Positions 53,629 through 63,102 of a stretch of 64,000 bases of DNA are shown piece by piece (within the stretch, counting starts at the first letter, position 1; every line of letters starts with the position of its first letter). The stretch spans positions 6,200,001 through 6,264,000 of the forward strand of contig NZ_JAUSZL010000002.1 of the NCBI RefSeq assembly GCF_030817535.1. Direction: 5' to 3'. The stretch is from Streptomyces sp. V3I8 (GTDB taxonomy: Bacteria > Actinomycetota > Actinomycetes > Streptomycetales > Streptomycetaceae). Made by a program: the position numbers and the translations under genes. The notes below the pieces were generated by a model, which did no database searches, was not told the DNA's origin, and saw nothing but the letters and a program-made list of their open reading frames with translations.

Positions 53629-55203
53629 ATGACAACTCCTGCCGATCCCGCCTCCCGTATACCGGAAGCCGTGCACCGGCGACGCTGGGCGATTCTCGGT
53701 GTCCTGATGCTCAGCCTGCTGATCGTCGTCCTCGACAACTCGATCCTGAACGTCGCGATCAAAACCATCTCGACGCCCGCCCCGACCGGCCTGGGGGCCA
53801 CCCAGAGCGAGCTGGAATGGGCCATCAACGCGTACACCCTCGTCTTCGCGGGTCTGCTCTTCTCCGCCGGTCTCCTCGGTGACCGGCTCGGGCGCAAGAA
53901 GGTCCTGCTCGGCGGCCTCCTCGTGTTCGGCGTCGGCTCGGCGCTCGCCGCCTCCTCCGGTTCCCCGGTCGAACTCATCTCGTTCCGTGCGGTGATGGGC
54001 CTCGGCGCCGCCTTCGTGATGCCGGCCACCCTCGCCGTCCTGATGAACGTCTTCGAGCGCGACGAGCAGCCGAAGGCGATCGGCATCTGGGCGGGCGGAG
54101 TGGGCCTGGCCATCGCCATCGGCCCGATCACCGGAGGGATCCTGCTGGACCACTTCTGGTGGGGCTCCGTCTTCCTGATCAACGTACCGATCGTGATCGT
54201 GGCGCTCGGCCTGATGGTCTGGCTCGTCCCCGACTCCCGCGACCCGAAGCCCGGCCGGATCGACCTGGTGGGCGTGGTCCTCTCCGTCATCGGCCTCGTC
54301 CTGCTCGTGTACGGCATCATCAAGGGCGGCCAGCTCGCCGACTTCACGGACGCCAAGGTCCTCGCGACCATCGGCGCCGGACTCGCCGTGCTCGTCGGCT
54401 TCGTGGTGTACGAGAAGCGCAGCGACCACCCGTCCATCGACGTCGACTACTTCAGGAACAAGGTCTTCTCCGCGGCGATCTCCGCCATCGCGCTGGTCTT
54501 CTTCGCGCTGATGGGCGTGACCTTCTTCTCGGTCTTCTACACCCAGAGCGTGCGCGGCTACTCGCCCCTGCAGACCGGACTGCTGATGCTGCCGCTGGCC
54601 GTCGCGCAGCTGGTCTTCGCGCCGCGCGCCCGGCTCGTCGTGGACCGCTTCGGCAACCGGGCCACCACGACCGGCGGCATGCTCATCATCGCCGCCATGC
54701 TGGCCGCGTTCGCCACGCTGGAGGCGGACACGCCGATCTGGCTCCTCGAGATCATCTTCTTCCTGATGGGCACCGGGATGGCGCACATCATGACGCCCAC
54801 CAGCGTCGTGATCATGCAGGCGCTGCCCCGCGAGAAGGCCGGCTCCGCCTCCGCGCTGAGCAACACGTTCCGCCAGGTCGGCGGCGCCCTCGGCATCGCC
54901 GTGCTCGGCTCGGTCCTGTCCGCCGCGTACCGCTCGGGCATCGAGGACAAGCTGCCCGAGGCCGCCCGGCACGAGGCGGGCGAGTCCATCGAGGCGACGC
55001 TCGGCTTCGCGGCGAAGCTCGGCCCGAAGGGGGACGCCCTCGTCGGCCCGGCCAACGACGCCTTCCTGCACGCGATGCACGTGACGGCCCTGTGCGGCGC
55101 GGGAGTCGCCCTGGTGGGCGCGCTGGTCGTGTACCTGTTCCTGCCGGGCCGCACCCCGGACCCGGCGGGCAAGGGCGCGGAGATGGTCGGCGCCGACCAC
55201 TGA
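53629..55203 (+). CDS. DHA2-family (14-helix) MFS drug efflux transporter
   Basis: A 524-residue pump. It shows [13 protein letters not shown] (motif D1), [14 protein letters not shown] (motif A), [33 protein letters not shown] (motif C) and [36 protein letters not shown] late in the protein. It is of the EmrB/QacA group exporting drugs with protons. A TetR gene follows and a palindrome overlaps the promoter region, so it is an inducible resistance unit. Confidence 0.93.
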   Translation: MTTPADPASRIPEAVHRRRWAILGVLMLSLLIVVLDNSILNVAIKTISTPAPTGLGATQSELEWAINAYTLVFAGLLFSAGLLGDRLGRKKVLLGGLLVFGVGSALAASSGSPVELISFRAVMGLGAAFVMPATLAVLMNVFERDEQPKAIGIWAGGVGLAIAIGPITGGILLDHFWWGSVFLINVPIVIVALGLMVWLVPDSRDPKPGRIDLVGVVLSVIGLVLLVYGIIKGGQLADFTDAKVLATIGAGLAVLVGFVVYEKRSDHPSIDVDYFRNKVFSAAISAIALVFFALMGVTFFSVFYTQSVRGYSPLQTGLLMLPLAVAQLVFAPRARLVVDRFGNRATTTGGMLIIAAMLAAFATLEADTPIWLLEIIFFLMGTGMAHIMTPTSVVIMQALPREKAGSASALSNTFRQVGGALGIAVLGSVLSAAYRSGIEDKLPEAARHEAGESIEATLGFAAKLGPKGDALVGPANDAFLHAMHVTALCGAGVALVGALVVYLFLPGRTPDPAGKGAEMVGADH

Positions 55204-55228
55204 GCCGGACACCGGCGCGTACGGGGGA

Positions 55229-55256
55229 CGCGGCCCGCTCGGGAGGGCGGGCCGCG
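55229..55256 (+). terminator. 10-bp hairpin between the pump and TetR genes
   Basis: Arms 55229-55238 and 55247-55256 are exact reverse complements around an 8-base loop, 26 bases after the pump stop. TetR could still be read by leakage or from its own promoter in 55257-55376. Confidence 0.65.
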
Positions 55257-55376
55257 GAACCCCGCGCCGGCCGGGGACAATCGACCGTGGCACGGAGGCA
55301 GGACGGCGGCACCCGGCAGTACGGCGGCACGGTACGCGGCGGGACGGCACGGCACACGAGAGAGCGGAGCGGACAC

Positions 55377-56033
55377 GTGGGCGGCGCGGAGCAGGAGGCG
55401 GGCGCGGCGGGACGGCGCGGGCCCGCCAGGGGCCGTCCGCGCAGCGAGGCGGTGGAGCGCTCGATCGTCGAGGGCGTCATGCGGCTGCTGGAGGAGGGTG
55501 TCCCGCTCGCGGACATCTCCATCGAACGGGTCGCGCGCATCGCCGGGGTCGGCAAGGCCACCATCTACCGGCGCTGGAGCGGCCGCGAGGAGCTCTTCTG
55601 CGACGTGATGCGCACCGCCGAGCCTCCCGACCCGGAACTCCCCGGCACGTCCATGCGCGACGATCTGGTCGTCCTGCTCGAATCGCTGCGGCAGCGCGGG
55701 CTGGCCAACCGCTCGTCGGTGATCCTGCACAACGTCTACGCGCAGATGAAGAGCAGCCCCAAGCTGTGGAAGGTCTACCACACGGCCGTCGTCGAACCGC
55801 GCCGCCTCAAGTCGCTCGACGTACTGCGGCGCGGCCAGGCGAACGGTGAGATCCGCGCGGACGTCGACATCGCACTGGCCAACGACCTCTTCATGGCCCC
55901 CATGCTCGTGCGCGCCGTCGTCCGCCCGGACGCCGACCTGGAGGAGGGACTGCCCGAACGGATCGTCGACACCGTCCTGGCGGGCCTCGGCCCCACCGTC
56001 CCTGAGCCGCAAGCGGTGAACTGCAAGCGGTGA
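55377..56033 (+). CDS. TetR-family regulator, probable repressor of the DHA2 pump
   Basis: A 218-residue regulator. After a Gly/Ala/Arg-rich start comes the helix-turn-helix VPLADISIERVARIAGVGKATIYRRWSGREEL. The C-terminal part (ANRSSVILHNVYAQMKSSPKLWKVYH) is a TetR_C ligand domain. Start GTG 55377 follows GCGGAGCGG. The C-terminus ends NCKR, and the codons around it are part of a short direct repeat (GTGAACTGCAAGCG / GTGAACTGCGAG) that continues past the stop. Confidence 0.87.
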   Translation: MGGAEQEAGAAGRRGPARGRPRSEAVERSIVEGVMRLLEEGVPLADISIERVARIAGVGKATIYRRWSGREELFCDVMRTAEPPDPELPGTSMRDDLVVLLESLRQRGLANRSSVILHNVYAQMKSSPKLWKVYHTAVVEPRRLKSLDVLRRGQANGEIRADVDIALANDLFMAPMLVRAVVRPDADLEEGLPERIVDTVLAGLGPTVPEPQAVNCKR

Positions 56034-56256
56034 ACTGCGAGAGGTGACCTGCGAGCGGTGAACCGCGAGCGGCGCCGGGGAGAATGTGCGCGTTGCGTCA
56101 CAGACCACCCCACTCGGCCCGCCGCCGGAACTCCGGACGCCTTCCCGCTCGTCCTCGTGCCCGTACGGCCGCGACGCTGCGGCGGGAACGATCGCGATCA
56201 TCCCCTAGGGTCTTAGGCGCGGGGACGATGTGAACGGCAGTTGGTGAGGCGACGGT

Positions 56257-57294
56257 ATGGCGCAGGCGTACATGACGGAGACGGGCAGCGGCGGCCAGGG
56301 GCCCGACCGCAGAGGAACCCGCATCCGCCGCCTGCTCACGCAACTCCGCACCGACCGGGGCATCTGGCGCCGGGGGATCGTCGTCGCCGCGTTCGCGCTC
56401 GTGCTCGCCCTGGTGATGGCGGTGCACGCGCAGATCCCGAACAGGTTCGGCAACCTCGGCAGCCTCCTGGAGACGTTCCTGCCCTGGCTGGGCCTCCTCG
56501 TTGCGGTGCTGCTCGTCCTCGCGCTGGTCCGCAGGTCCGCGACGGCGCTGATCGCCGTGCTGCTGCCCGCGATCATCTGGGTCAACCTCTTCGGCGGACT
56601 GCTCGTCGACCGCACGGGCTCCGGCGGCGACCTCACCGTCGCCACGCACAACGTCAACGCGGACAACCCCGACCCGGAGGGCACGGCCCGCGACGTGGCC
56701 GCCTCCGGCGCGGACGTGGTGGCCCTGGAGGAGCTGACCGCCTCGGCGGTCCCGGTCTACGAGAAGGCCCTCACCGCGACGTACCGGTACCACTCCGTCC
56801 AGGGCACGGTCGGCCTGTGGAGCAAGTACCCGCTGAGCGCGGCCGCCCCGGTCGACATCAAGCTCGGCTGGACGCGCGCGATGCGGGCGACGGTGACCGC
56901 GCCCGGCGGGAAACTCGCCGTGTACGTGGCGCACCTGCCCTCCGTTCGGGTGAAGATGAAGGCCGGTTTCACCGCGCGGCAGCGCGACAAGAGCGCCGAC
57001 GCGCTCGGCGAGGCCATCGCCGACGAGAAGCTGACGGACATCGCCCTCCTCGGCGACCTGAACGGCACGATGAACGACCGCGCGCTGAACGCGGTCACCT
57101 CGCAGATGCGTTCCACGCAGGGCGCGGCGGGCAGCGGCTTCGGGTTCAGCTGGCCGGCGTCGTTCCCGATGGCGCGGATCGACCAGATCATGGTCAAGGG
57201 CCTGGAGCCGGTCACCTCCTGGACGCTCCCGGAGACGGGCAGCGACCATCTCCCGGTCGCCGCCCGCGTGAAGCTGTCGGCAACCACCTCGTAA
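56257..57294 (+). CDS. Membrane-anchored endonuclease/exonuclease/phosphatase family protein
   Basis: A 345-residue protein with three N-terminal helices (about 40-56, 73-90 and 93-112) and an outside EEP domain. Catalytic motifs are THNVNADN, ALEEL (metal Glu), GDLNGTMND and SDHLPV (final Asp-His). Related proteins act as phosphodiesterases on lipids or nucleic acid outside the cell. ATG 56272 is an alternative start. It is a single gene. Confidence 0.85.
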   Translation: MAQAYMTETGSGGQGPDRRGTRIRRLLTQLRTDRGIWRRGIVVAAFALVLALVMAVHAQIPNRFGNLGSLLETFLPWLGLLVAVLLVLALVRRSATALIAVLLPAIIWVNLFGGLLVDRTGSGGDLTVATHNVNADNPDPEGTARDVAASGADVVALEELTASAVPVYEKALTATYRYHSVQGTVGLWSKYPLSAAAPVDIKLGWTRAMRATVTAPGGKLAVYVAHLPSVRVKMKAGFTARQRDKSADALGEAIADEKLTDIALLGDLNGTMNDRALNAVTSQMRSTQGAAGSGFGFSWPASFPMARIDQIMVKGLEPVTSWTLPETGSDHLPVAARVKLSATTS

Positions 57295-57324
57295 CCTCCG
57301 GGAATACCGGGACCGGGATACTTT

Positions 57325-57355
57325 GTTCCGTACTTGAACTTATTCCGTACGGAAC
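57325..57355. promoter_or_regulatory. Inverted repeats before the AraJ-type MFS gene
   Basis: TTCCGTACGGAA (57343-57354) is a perfect palindrome, and GTTCCGTAC (57325-57333) is an exact reverse complement of GTACGGAAC (57347-57355). They lie 27 bases before the MFS ATG. No regulator gene is next to it. Confidence 0.6.
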
Positions 57356-57381
57356 ACCGCTCATCCTTTGGAAGGTCCCTC

Positions 57382-58614
57382 ATGCCCCTGGCCCTGCTCG
57401 CCCTCGCCGTGGGCGCCTTCGGCATCGGCACCACCGAGTTCGTGATGATGGGCCTGCTGCCCGACGTCGCGGACGACCTGGGGATCTCGATCCCCACCGC
57501 GGGCCACCTCGTCTCCGCGTACGCGATCGGTGTCGTCGTCGGCGCCCCGCTGCTCGCCGCGGTGACCGCGCGCATGGCCCGCCGCAAGGTCCTGATCGGG
57601 CTCATGGTGCTGTTCGTCGTGGGCAACGCGCTCTCGGCGTTCGCCCCCGACCACCACTCCCTGCTCGCGGCCCGCTTCCTGAGCGGTCTGCCGCACGGCG
57701 CGTTCTTCGGCGTCGGCGCCGTCGTCGCCACCGGCATGGTCCCCGCCGAGCGCAAGGCCAGGGCGGTCTCGCTGATGTTCCTCGGCCTGACGGTCGCGAA
57801 CATCGCCGGCGTCCCCGTCGCGACCCTCATGGGCCAGCACCTCGGCTGGCGCGCCACCTTCCTGGGCGTCAGCGTGATCGGCGTGGCGGCCATCGTCTCC
57901 CTGGCCCTGCTCCTGCCGCGGACCTCCGGCCAGGACTCCGCCGCCACCGGGCTGCGCGGCGAACTCGCGGCCCTCAGGTCGCTCCCGGTCTGGCTGGCCC
58001 TCGGCACGACCGTCGCCGGCTTCGGCGCGCTCTTCTCGGCGTACAGCTACATCACGCCGATGCTGACGGACTCCGCCGGGTACGCCGACTCCAGCGTGAC
58101 CCTGCTGCTCGCGCTGTTCGGCGTGGGCGCGACGGCGGGCAACCTGCTCGGCGGCCGCCTGGCGGACCGCTCGATGCGCGGCACCCTGTTCGGTGGCCTG
58201 GTCTCGCTGGTGGCGGTCCTGGCCCTGTTCCCGCTCATGATGAGCACGGCGTGGAGCGCGCCCTTGGCCGTGGTCCTGCTCGGCGCGGCGGCGTTCACGA
58301 CCAGTTCCCCGCTCCTCCTCATGGTCATGGAGAAGGCGTCCTCGGCCCCGTCCCTGGCCTCCTCCGCCAACCAGGCGGCCTTCAACCTCGCGAACGCCGG
58401 CGGCGCCTGGATCGGCGGCCTGGCCCTGGCCGCCGGTCACGGCGTCACGTCCCCGGCCCTGGCGGGCGCGGCCCTCGCGGTCCTGGGCCTGGCGGTGGCG
58501 ACGGTGGCCTACACCGTGGACCGCAACCGCGGCACGCTCCACCCCGGCCGCATAGTGGCGGCCCACACCCCGGCCACCGACAGAACCCCGACGACAGCCA
58601 GGAGCACCCGTTAG
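57382..58614 (+). CDS. AraJ/ChlC-type MFS transporter
   Basis: A 410-residue, 12-helix DHA1 transporter. The start [30 protein letters not shown] is the usual one of this group (arabinose efflux AraJ, chloramphenicol resistance Cml). [14 protein letters not shown] is motif A. GGAAGG lies seven bases before ATG 57382. Palindromes in the leader suggest regulation by a distant repressor. Confidence 0.9.
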   Translation: MPLALLALAVGAFGIGTTEFVMMGLLPDVADDLGISIPTAGHLVSAYAIGVVVGAPLLAAVTARMARRKVLIGLMVLFVVGNALSAFAPDHHSLLAARFLSGLPHGAFFGVGAVVATGMVPAERKARAVSLMFLGLTVANIAGVPVATLMGQHLGWRATFLGVSVIGVAAIVSLALLLPRTSGQDSAATGLRGELAALRSLPVWLALGTTVAGFGALFSAYSYITPMLTDSAGYADSSVTLLLALFGVGATAGNLLGGRLADRSMRGTLFGGLVSLVAVLALFPLMMSTAWSAPLAVVLLGAAAFTTSSPLLLMVMEKASSAPSLASSANQAAFNLANAGGAWIGGLALAAGHGVTSPALAGAALAVLGLAVATVAYTVDRNRGTLHPGRIVAAHTPATDRTPTTARSTR

Positions 58615-58689
58615 GGACGCGGGGAACGACGCGGCAACGGCTTCTCAGGGGCGCGGGGAACTGCGCGACCGGCCCCCACCGGCCTGCAG
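58614..58689 (-). repeat. Two intergenic repeat copies after the AraJ-type gene
   Basis: GGGACGCGGGGAACGACGCGGC (58614-58635) and CAGGGGCGCGGGGAACTGCG starting at 58646 are reverse-orientation copies of the dispersed repeat. The second continues with CGACCGGCCCCCACCGGCCTGC. Confidence 0.85.
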
Positions 58690-58724
58690 CAGGCGAACGA
58701 GCCGCCGCCGGGCAGAAAAAAAGA

Positions 58725-58750
58725 GGGCGCCCGGCGAACACCGGGCGCCC
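58725..58750 (-). terminator. Intrinsic terminator of nadE
   Basis: Arms 58725-58734 and 58741-58750 are perfect 10-bp complements. On the minus strand the stem is followed by TCTTTTTTT (complement of 58716-58724). It is the clearest U-tract terminator of the window, 17 bases past the nadE stop. Confidence 0.93.
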
Positions 58751-58766
58751 CTTCACGCGCAGGCCG

Positions 58767-60521
58767 TCACAACCGCTCGCGCCACTGGTTCGTGATCGGC
58801 AGCCGCCGGTCCTTGCCGAACCCCTTCGCCGAGATCTTCGTCCCCGGCGGATACTGCCGCCGCTTGTACTCGGCCGTGTCGACCATCCGCAGCGTCTTCG
58901 TGACGAGCTCCCGGTCGTACCCGGCGGCCACGATCGCGTCGGCGCCCGTGTCCCGGTCGACGTACAGCTCCAGGATCGCGTCCAGCACGGGATAGTCCGG
59001 CAGCGAGTCCGTGTCGACCTGCCCGGGCGCCAGCTCGGCACTCGGCGGCTTGGAGATGGAGTTCTCCGGGATCGGCGGCGTCTGCCCTCGCTCGGCCGCG
59101 GCCCGGTTGCGCCACTTCGCGAGCCGGAAGACCGACGTCTTGTACACGTCCTTGATCGGCCCGTACGCGCCCACCGAGTCGCCGTACAGCGTCGAGTACC
59201 CCACCGCCAGCTCGGACTTGTTGCCAGGCGCCAGCACGATGTGCCCCTCCTGGTTGGAGAGGGCCATCAGCAGGGTGCCGCGCAGCCGCGACTGCAGGTT
59301 CTCCTCGGCGAGACCGTGCAGTCCGAGCGACCCCATGTACGCGTCGAACATCGGCTCGATCGGTACGGTCCGGTAGTTGAGCCCGGTCCGCCGCGCCAGC
59401 TCGGCCGCGTCGCCCTTGGAGTGGTCCGAGGAGTACTTGGACGGCATCGACACGCCGTACACGTTCTGCGCGCCGAGCGCGTCGCAGGCGATCGCGGCGA
59501 CGAGGGCGGAGTCGATACCGCCCGAGAGCCCGATCAGGACCGAGCGGAAACCGTTCTTCGCGGTGTACGCCCGCAGCCCCACGACGAGCGCGGAGTACAC
59601 CTCCTCGTCGTCGTCGAGCCGCTCGGCGTACCCGCCGGAGAGCTCCGCCTCGTACGGCGGCAGCGGCTCGTCGGAGAGGACGAGGTGGTCGATGCGCAGA
59701 CCGTCGTCCACCACACCCGACGGCGGCTCGGGAGCGGCGGCGGGCAGGTCCAGGTCCAGGACGACGCAGCCCTCGGAGAACTGGGGCGCCCGCGCGACGA
59801 CCTCACCGTGCCGGTCGACGACGATCGAGTCGCCGTCGAAGACCAGCTCGTCCTGACCGCCGATCATGGCCAGGTAGGCGGTCGTGCAGCCGGCCTCCTG
59901 CGCGCGCTTGCGCACGAGGTCCAGCCGGGAGTCGTCCTTGTCGCGCTCGTACGGCGAGGCGTTGATCGAGATGAGCAGACCGGCCCCGGCCGAACGGGCC
60001 GCCGGGACACGGCCGCCGTCCTGCCAGAGGTCCTCGCAGATGGCGAGCGCGACGTCGATGCCGTGCACGCGTACGACCGGCAGGGTGTCACCGGGCATGA
60101 AGTAGCGGAACTCGTCGAAGACGCCGTAGTTCGGCAGGTGGTGCTTGGCGAAGGTGAGGACCACCTCGCCGCGGTGCAGCACCGCCGCCGCGTTCCGCGG
60201 GGCACCGGCCGGCTGGCCGTACTTGGGCTGGGCCTTCTCGGCACGGTCGAGGAAGCCGACGACGACCGGCAGCTCCCCGAACCCCTCGTCGGCGAGCCGG
60301 GCCGCGAGCGCGTGCAGGGCCGCGCGGGAGGCCTCCACGAAGGACGACCGCAGGGCCAGGTCCTCGACGGGATACCCGGTCAGCATCATCTCGGGGAACG
60401 CCACGAGGTGCGCCCCCTGCTCGGCGGAGTGCCGGGTCCAGCGGACGATCGCCTCGGCGTTCCCGGAGAGATCGCCGACGGTCGAGTCGATCTGATTCAG
60501 AGCGAGGCGTAGTTGAGGCAC
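58767..60521 (-). CDS. nadE: Glutamine-dependent NAD+ synthetase
   Basis: A 584-residue two-domain enzyme. The nitrilase-type glutaminase domain has Glu44 (FPEMM), Lys126 (TFAKHHLP) and Cys162 (LAICEDLW) as triad. The synthetase domain begins near 310 with the ATP loop SGGIDSA and continues with SSDHSKGDAAELARRTG and GNKSELAVGYSTLYGD. It converts nicotinate adenine dinucleotide to NAD+ with glutamine nitrogen. Start GTG 60521 has only a weak GGTGG before it. Confidence 0.95.
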   Translation of the reverse strand: MPQLRLALNQIDSTVGDLSGNAEAIVRWTRHSAEQGAHLVAFPEMMLTGYPVEDLALRSSFVEASRAALHALAARLADEGFGELPVVVGFLDRAEKAQPKYGQPAGAPRNAAAVLHRGEVVLTFAKHHLPNYGVFDEFRYFMPGDTLPVVRVHGIDVALAICEDLWQDGGRVPAARSAGAGLLISINASPYERDKDDSRLDLVRKRAQEAGCTTAYLAMIGGQDELVFDGDSIVVDRHGEVVARAPQFSEGCVVLDLDLPAAAPEPPSGVVDDGLRIDHLVLSDEPLPPYEAELSGGYAERLDDDEEVYSALVVGLRAYTAKNGFRSVLIGLSGGIDSALVAAIACDALGAQNVYGVSMPSKYSSDHSKGDAAELARRTGLNYRTVPIEPMFDAYMGSLGLHGLAEENLQSRLRGTLLMALSNQEGHIVLAPGNKSELAVGYSTLYGDSVGAYGPIKDVYKTSVFRLAKWRNRAAAERGQTPPIPENSISKPPSAELAPGQVDTDSLPDYPVLDAILELYVDRDTGADAIVAAGYDRELVTKTLRMVDTAEYKRRQYPPGTKISAKGFGKDRRLPITNQWRERL

Positions 60522-60614
60522 ACCACCAGTGTAATCGTCAATGCGACGCGATGGCTGGCGGGGCGCCCCCGGAACGGCCGCCCCGCCCGAACCGCCTCGC
60601 CGGCGGCGCCCCGC

Positions 60615-60660
60615 CAGGGGCGCGGGCAGCGGCGCGACAAGCCCCCGCCGGCCCGCGGTC
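60615..60660 (-). repeat. Diverged intergenic repeat copy in the nadE/DUF998 gap
   Basis: CAGGGGCGCGGGCAGCGGCG followed by CGACAAGCCCCCGCCGGCCCGCGGTC resembles the copies at 41.66 and 58.65 kb. The GGCCCGCGGTC part occurs again at about 60700, so the repeat is partly duplicated. The gap lies upstream of both divergent genes. Confidence 0.6.
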
Positions 60661-60752
60661 GAGGACGTACGCCGATCCCTCCTCGTCCCCCCCCGGCCGG
60701 CCCGCGGTCCAAGACATGCGCGAGCCGCCCCCCGCCCCCACCATGGTCAGCA

Positions 60753-61529
60753 ATGACGACACCCCGCACCGCCACAGCGGCCACCCTCCTGACCCTGGCC
60801 GCTCTCACCTACTCCGCCTGGACCCTGGAGGCGGTCCTCGACACCGGCCTCCCCCCGGCCCACACGTACGTGAGCGAACTGGCCGCGACAAACCAGCCGT
60901 ACGGCACCCTGTTCCGCACGACGGACCTGGCCGCGGGCCTGCTCGTCTGCGCCGCCGCCCTGACGGCGCCGCGGACCGGACTCCACGGGAGGAGCCCGTG
61001 GACACGGGTCGGCCGGGCCGGACTGCTCCTCTTCGGCGCGGCCACCGCGATCGACTCCCGCCTCCCCCTCAGCTGCACCCCCACCACCGACCCCGCCTGC
61101 GCCGCGAGGGAGACGGCGGGCCTGGTACCGCCGGCCCACACCGCGCACACCCTGAGCAGCACGCTCGCCCTGTGCGGCGTCCTCGTCGCCATGGTGGCCC
61201 TCACCCGCACCGCCCGCCGGTACGCGCCCACGTCCCCGCAGGCCCGCGCGAGCCTCGCCCTCGCGGTGCTGGAACCGGCGGCCACGGCCTGGACGCTCGC
61301 CGCGATCGCCGCGCTGGAGAGCGGCGGCCACGACGGCTGGGGCGTGGGCCTCGCCCAGCGTCTCCAGGTCGGCGTCATCGCGGTGTGGCTCGCCACACAG
61401 GCCGTGACCCTCCTACGGGCCGCCGCGGCCTCCCCACCACCCGACAGCCACGCCTCCGCCCCCGCTCCCGTCCCCACCCCCACCCCCACCCCCACCCCCA
61501 CCCTTCAGGACAGCGGCACGCGCCCATGA
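60753..61529 (+). CDS. DUF998-family membrane protein
   Basis: A 258-residue protein with six hydrophobic helices (LLTLAALTYSAWTLEAVLD as first; HTYVSELAATNQPYG after it is typical of DUF998). A Pro/Ser-rich tail ends in PTPTPTPTPTPT, encoded by a CCCACC repeat. The ATG at 60753 starts MTTPRTATAATLL. Its stop overlaps the start of the hydrolase (ATGA). Confidence 0.8.
   Translation: MTTPRTATAATLLTLAALTYSAWTLEAVLDTGLPPAHTYVSELAATNQPYGTLFRTTDLAAGLLVCAAALTAPRTGLHGRSPWTRVGRAGLLLFGAATAIDSRLPLSCTPTTDPACAARETAGLVPPAHTAHTLSSTLALCGVLVAMVALTRTARRYAPTSPQARASLALAVLEPAATAWTLAAIAALESGGHDGWGVGLAQRLQVGVIAVWLATQAVTLLRAAAASPPPDSHASAPAPVPTPTPTPTPTLQDSGTRP
61471..61503. repeat. Six-base CCCACC microsatellite with G-quadruplex potential on the minus strand
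   Basis: CCCACCCCCACCCCCACCCC-type run in the 3' end of the DUF998 gene. The other strand has five runs of four to five G with single-T spacers. It lies 23 bases before the coupled hydrolase start. Unit changes keep the frame. Confidence 0.8.
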
Positions 61530-62449
61530 CCTTCGTCCGCGTGGGGGGAATCCCGCACCACATCCGTGTGGACGGGCCCCGGACCGGCTCCGGACCGGGC
61601 CCCGCCTGCCTTCTCAGCGTCGGCCTCGGCATGTCCTGGTTCGACTGGGACCCCGTCGTCCCGCTGCTCGCCCCGTACCGCACGGTCGTCCGGTTCGACC
61701 GGCCAGGTCTCGGACTCAGCGGCCCCGCGCCCGCGCACGCGTGGCCCACCCTCACCGGCGAGGCGCAGCGCATCGCGTGCGTGCTCGACGCCACCGGGAT
61801 CGGCACACCGGTCACTGTGGTCGGCCACTCACTCGCCGGTCTCCACTGCGAGGCCTTCGCCCGGCTGTACCCGGAGCGGACGGCCGGGCTCGTCCTGGTC
61901 GACTCCGGCACCGAGGAGGACCCGCGCCCGAGAAGGGCCCCGGCCCTGCGGAACACGGCCACGCGCGCGTGCGGCACATTCCTGGCCGGCGCGGGCCTCC
62001 CACGGGCCCTCGGACCACTCCTGCGCCGTACCGCCGTCCGCGCCGGACGCCACATCGGACACCGGCCCGGACTCCGCAGCGGCGGTGACCCGGCCGCGTA
62101 CGACCCGGCCGCGTACGACCCCGCCCCCTACGACCTGGTCCGGAGCGCCTACTCCACCAGCCGCTTCCTCCGGGCCGTCCTCGCCGAGAACGCGAGCTAC
62201 CGGGACCAGGCCGCCGAGCTCGCCTCACTCCGGGAGCGGCTCGGGCTCGCCGCGCCGGTCACCGTGCTTGCCGCGTACGCGGGCGGCTCACGACGATGGC
62301 TCGACCGCCAGGAACGCCTCGCGGACCGGCTCGGCGGCACGTTCCGGACGGTGGCCCCGGCCGGGCACCTCGTCATGCTCGACCGCCCCGGGGACGTGGC
62401 GGACGCGGTCCTGGACACACCACGGCACCCGCCCCCCGCCACCGGCTGA
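61526..62449 (+). CDS. Alpha/beta-fold hydrolase
   Basis: A 307-residue hydrolase. The nucleophile elbow is VVGHSLAGLH, preceded by FDRPGLGLSG and the LLSVGLGMSWFDWDPV oxyanion region. VLVDSGTEED holds a possible acid and APAGHLVMLDRP the catalytic His. An insertion with PAAYDPAAYDPAPYD (about 191-205), encoded by a short tandem repeat near 62090-62130, lies in the cap region. It is translationally coupled to the DUF998 gene. The substrate is unknown. Confidence 0.85.
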   Translation: MTFVRVGGIPHHIRVDGPRTGSGPGPACLLSVGLGMSWFDWDPVVPLLAPYRTVVRFDRPGLGLSGPAPAHAWPTLTGEAQRIACVLDATGIGTPVTVVGHSLAGLHCEAFARLYPERTAGLVLVDSGTEEDPRPRRAPALRNTATRACGTFLAGAGLPRALGPLLRRTAVRAGRHIGHRPGLRSGGDPAAYDPAAYDPAPYDLVRSAYSTSRFLRAVLAENASYRDQAAELASLRERLGLAAPVTVLAAYAGGSRRWLDRQERLADRLGGTFRTVAPAGHLVMLDRPGDVADAVLDTPRHPPPATG

Positions 62450-62469
62450 CCGACCGGCCCGGTGCCGGG

Positions 62470-63102
62470 TCAGTTCCGCGGCTCGGCGCCGCGCTTCGCC
62501 AGCAGGTCCGAGATCAGCTTCATCTCGGACTCCTGGGCCTGGACCATGCCCTGCGCGAGCCGTCGCTCCACACCGACCTGGCACCGCTCCACGCACCCCT
62601 TGGCCATGTGCACACCGCCCACGTGGTGGGCGTACATGAGCTGCAGATAGCGCACTTCGGCCGCCTTGCCGCCGAGCTTGCGCAGCGCGTCCAGCTCGGT
62701 GTCGGTCGCCATGCCGGGCATCAGCGCGCCGTCCTCGCCGGTCCCCATGCCGGCCATGCCCATCCACTCCATGGGCTCGTCGGCGGACACCTTGGGCAGC
62801 TCCCACAGGTCCAGCCAGCCGAGCATCATGCCGCGCTGGTTGGCCTGGGTCTGCGCGATGTCGTACGCGAGGCGGCGCACCTCCTCGTCGTCGGTGAGGT
62901 CGCGCACGATGTACGACATCTCGACGGCCTGCTGATGGTGCACGGACATGTCGCGCGCGAAGCCCGCGTCCGCGGAGTCGGCCGCGGGAGGCCTCATCCC
63001 GGAGTCGTCGCCGTCGGCGACCGCGTACGTGATCGCCCCGGCCGCCACGAGGACGGCCGCGGCGGCTCCGCCGATCCAGCCCGCGGTCCTGGTCCCGGTC
63101 AC
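62470..63102 (-). CDS. DUF305 family protein
   Basis: A 210-residue exported or membrane-anchored protein with one N-terminal helix (GWIGGAAAAVLVAAGAITYAV). DUF305 motifs are FARDMSVHHQQAVEMSYIV and LQLMYAHHVGGVHMAKG; the paired His and Met residues point to metal binding, and relatives are linked with copper handling. Start GTG 63102 overlaps the stop of the DUF3105 gene (GTGA). Confidence 0.85.
   Translation of the reverse strand: MTGTRTAGWIGGAAAAVLVAAGAITYAVADGDDSGMRPPAADSADAGFARDMSVHHQQAVEMSYIVRDLTDDEEVRRLAYDIAQTQANQRGMMLGWLDLWELPKVSADEPMEWMGMAGMGTGEDGALMPGMATDTELDALRKLGGKAAEVRYLQLMYAHHVGGVHMAKGCVERCQVGVERRLAQGMVQAQESEMKLISDLLAKRGAEPRN

Noticed and set aside
56241..60512. 1423-codon open plus-strand frame over the EEP, MFS and nadE genes
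   Set aside because: Out of frame with the two plus-strand genes and antisense to nadE; no recognisable domain.
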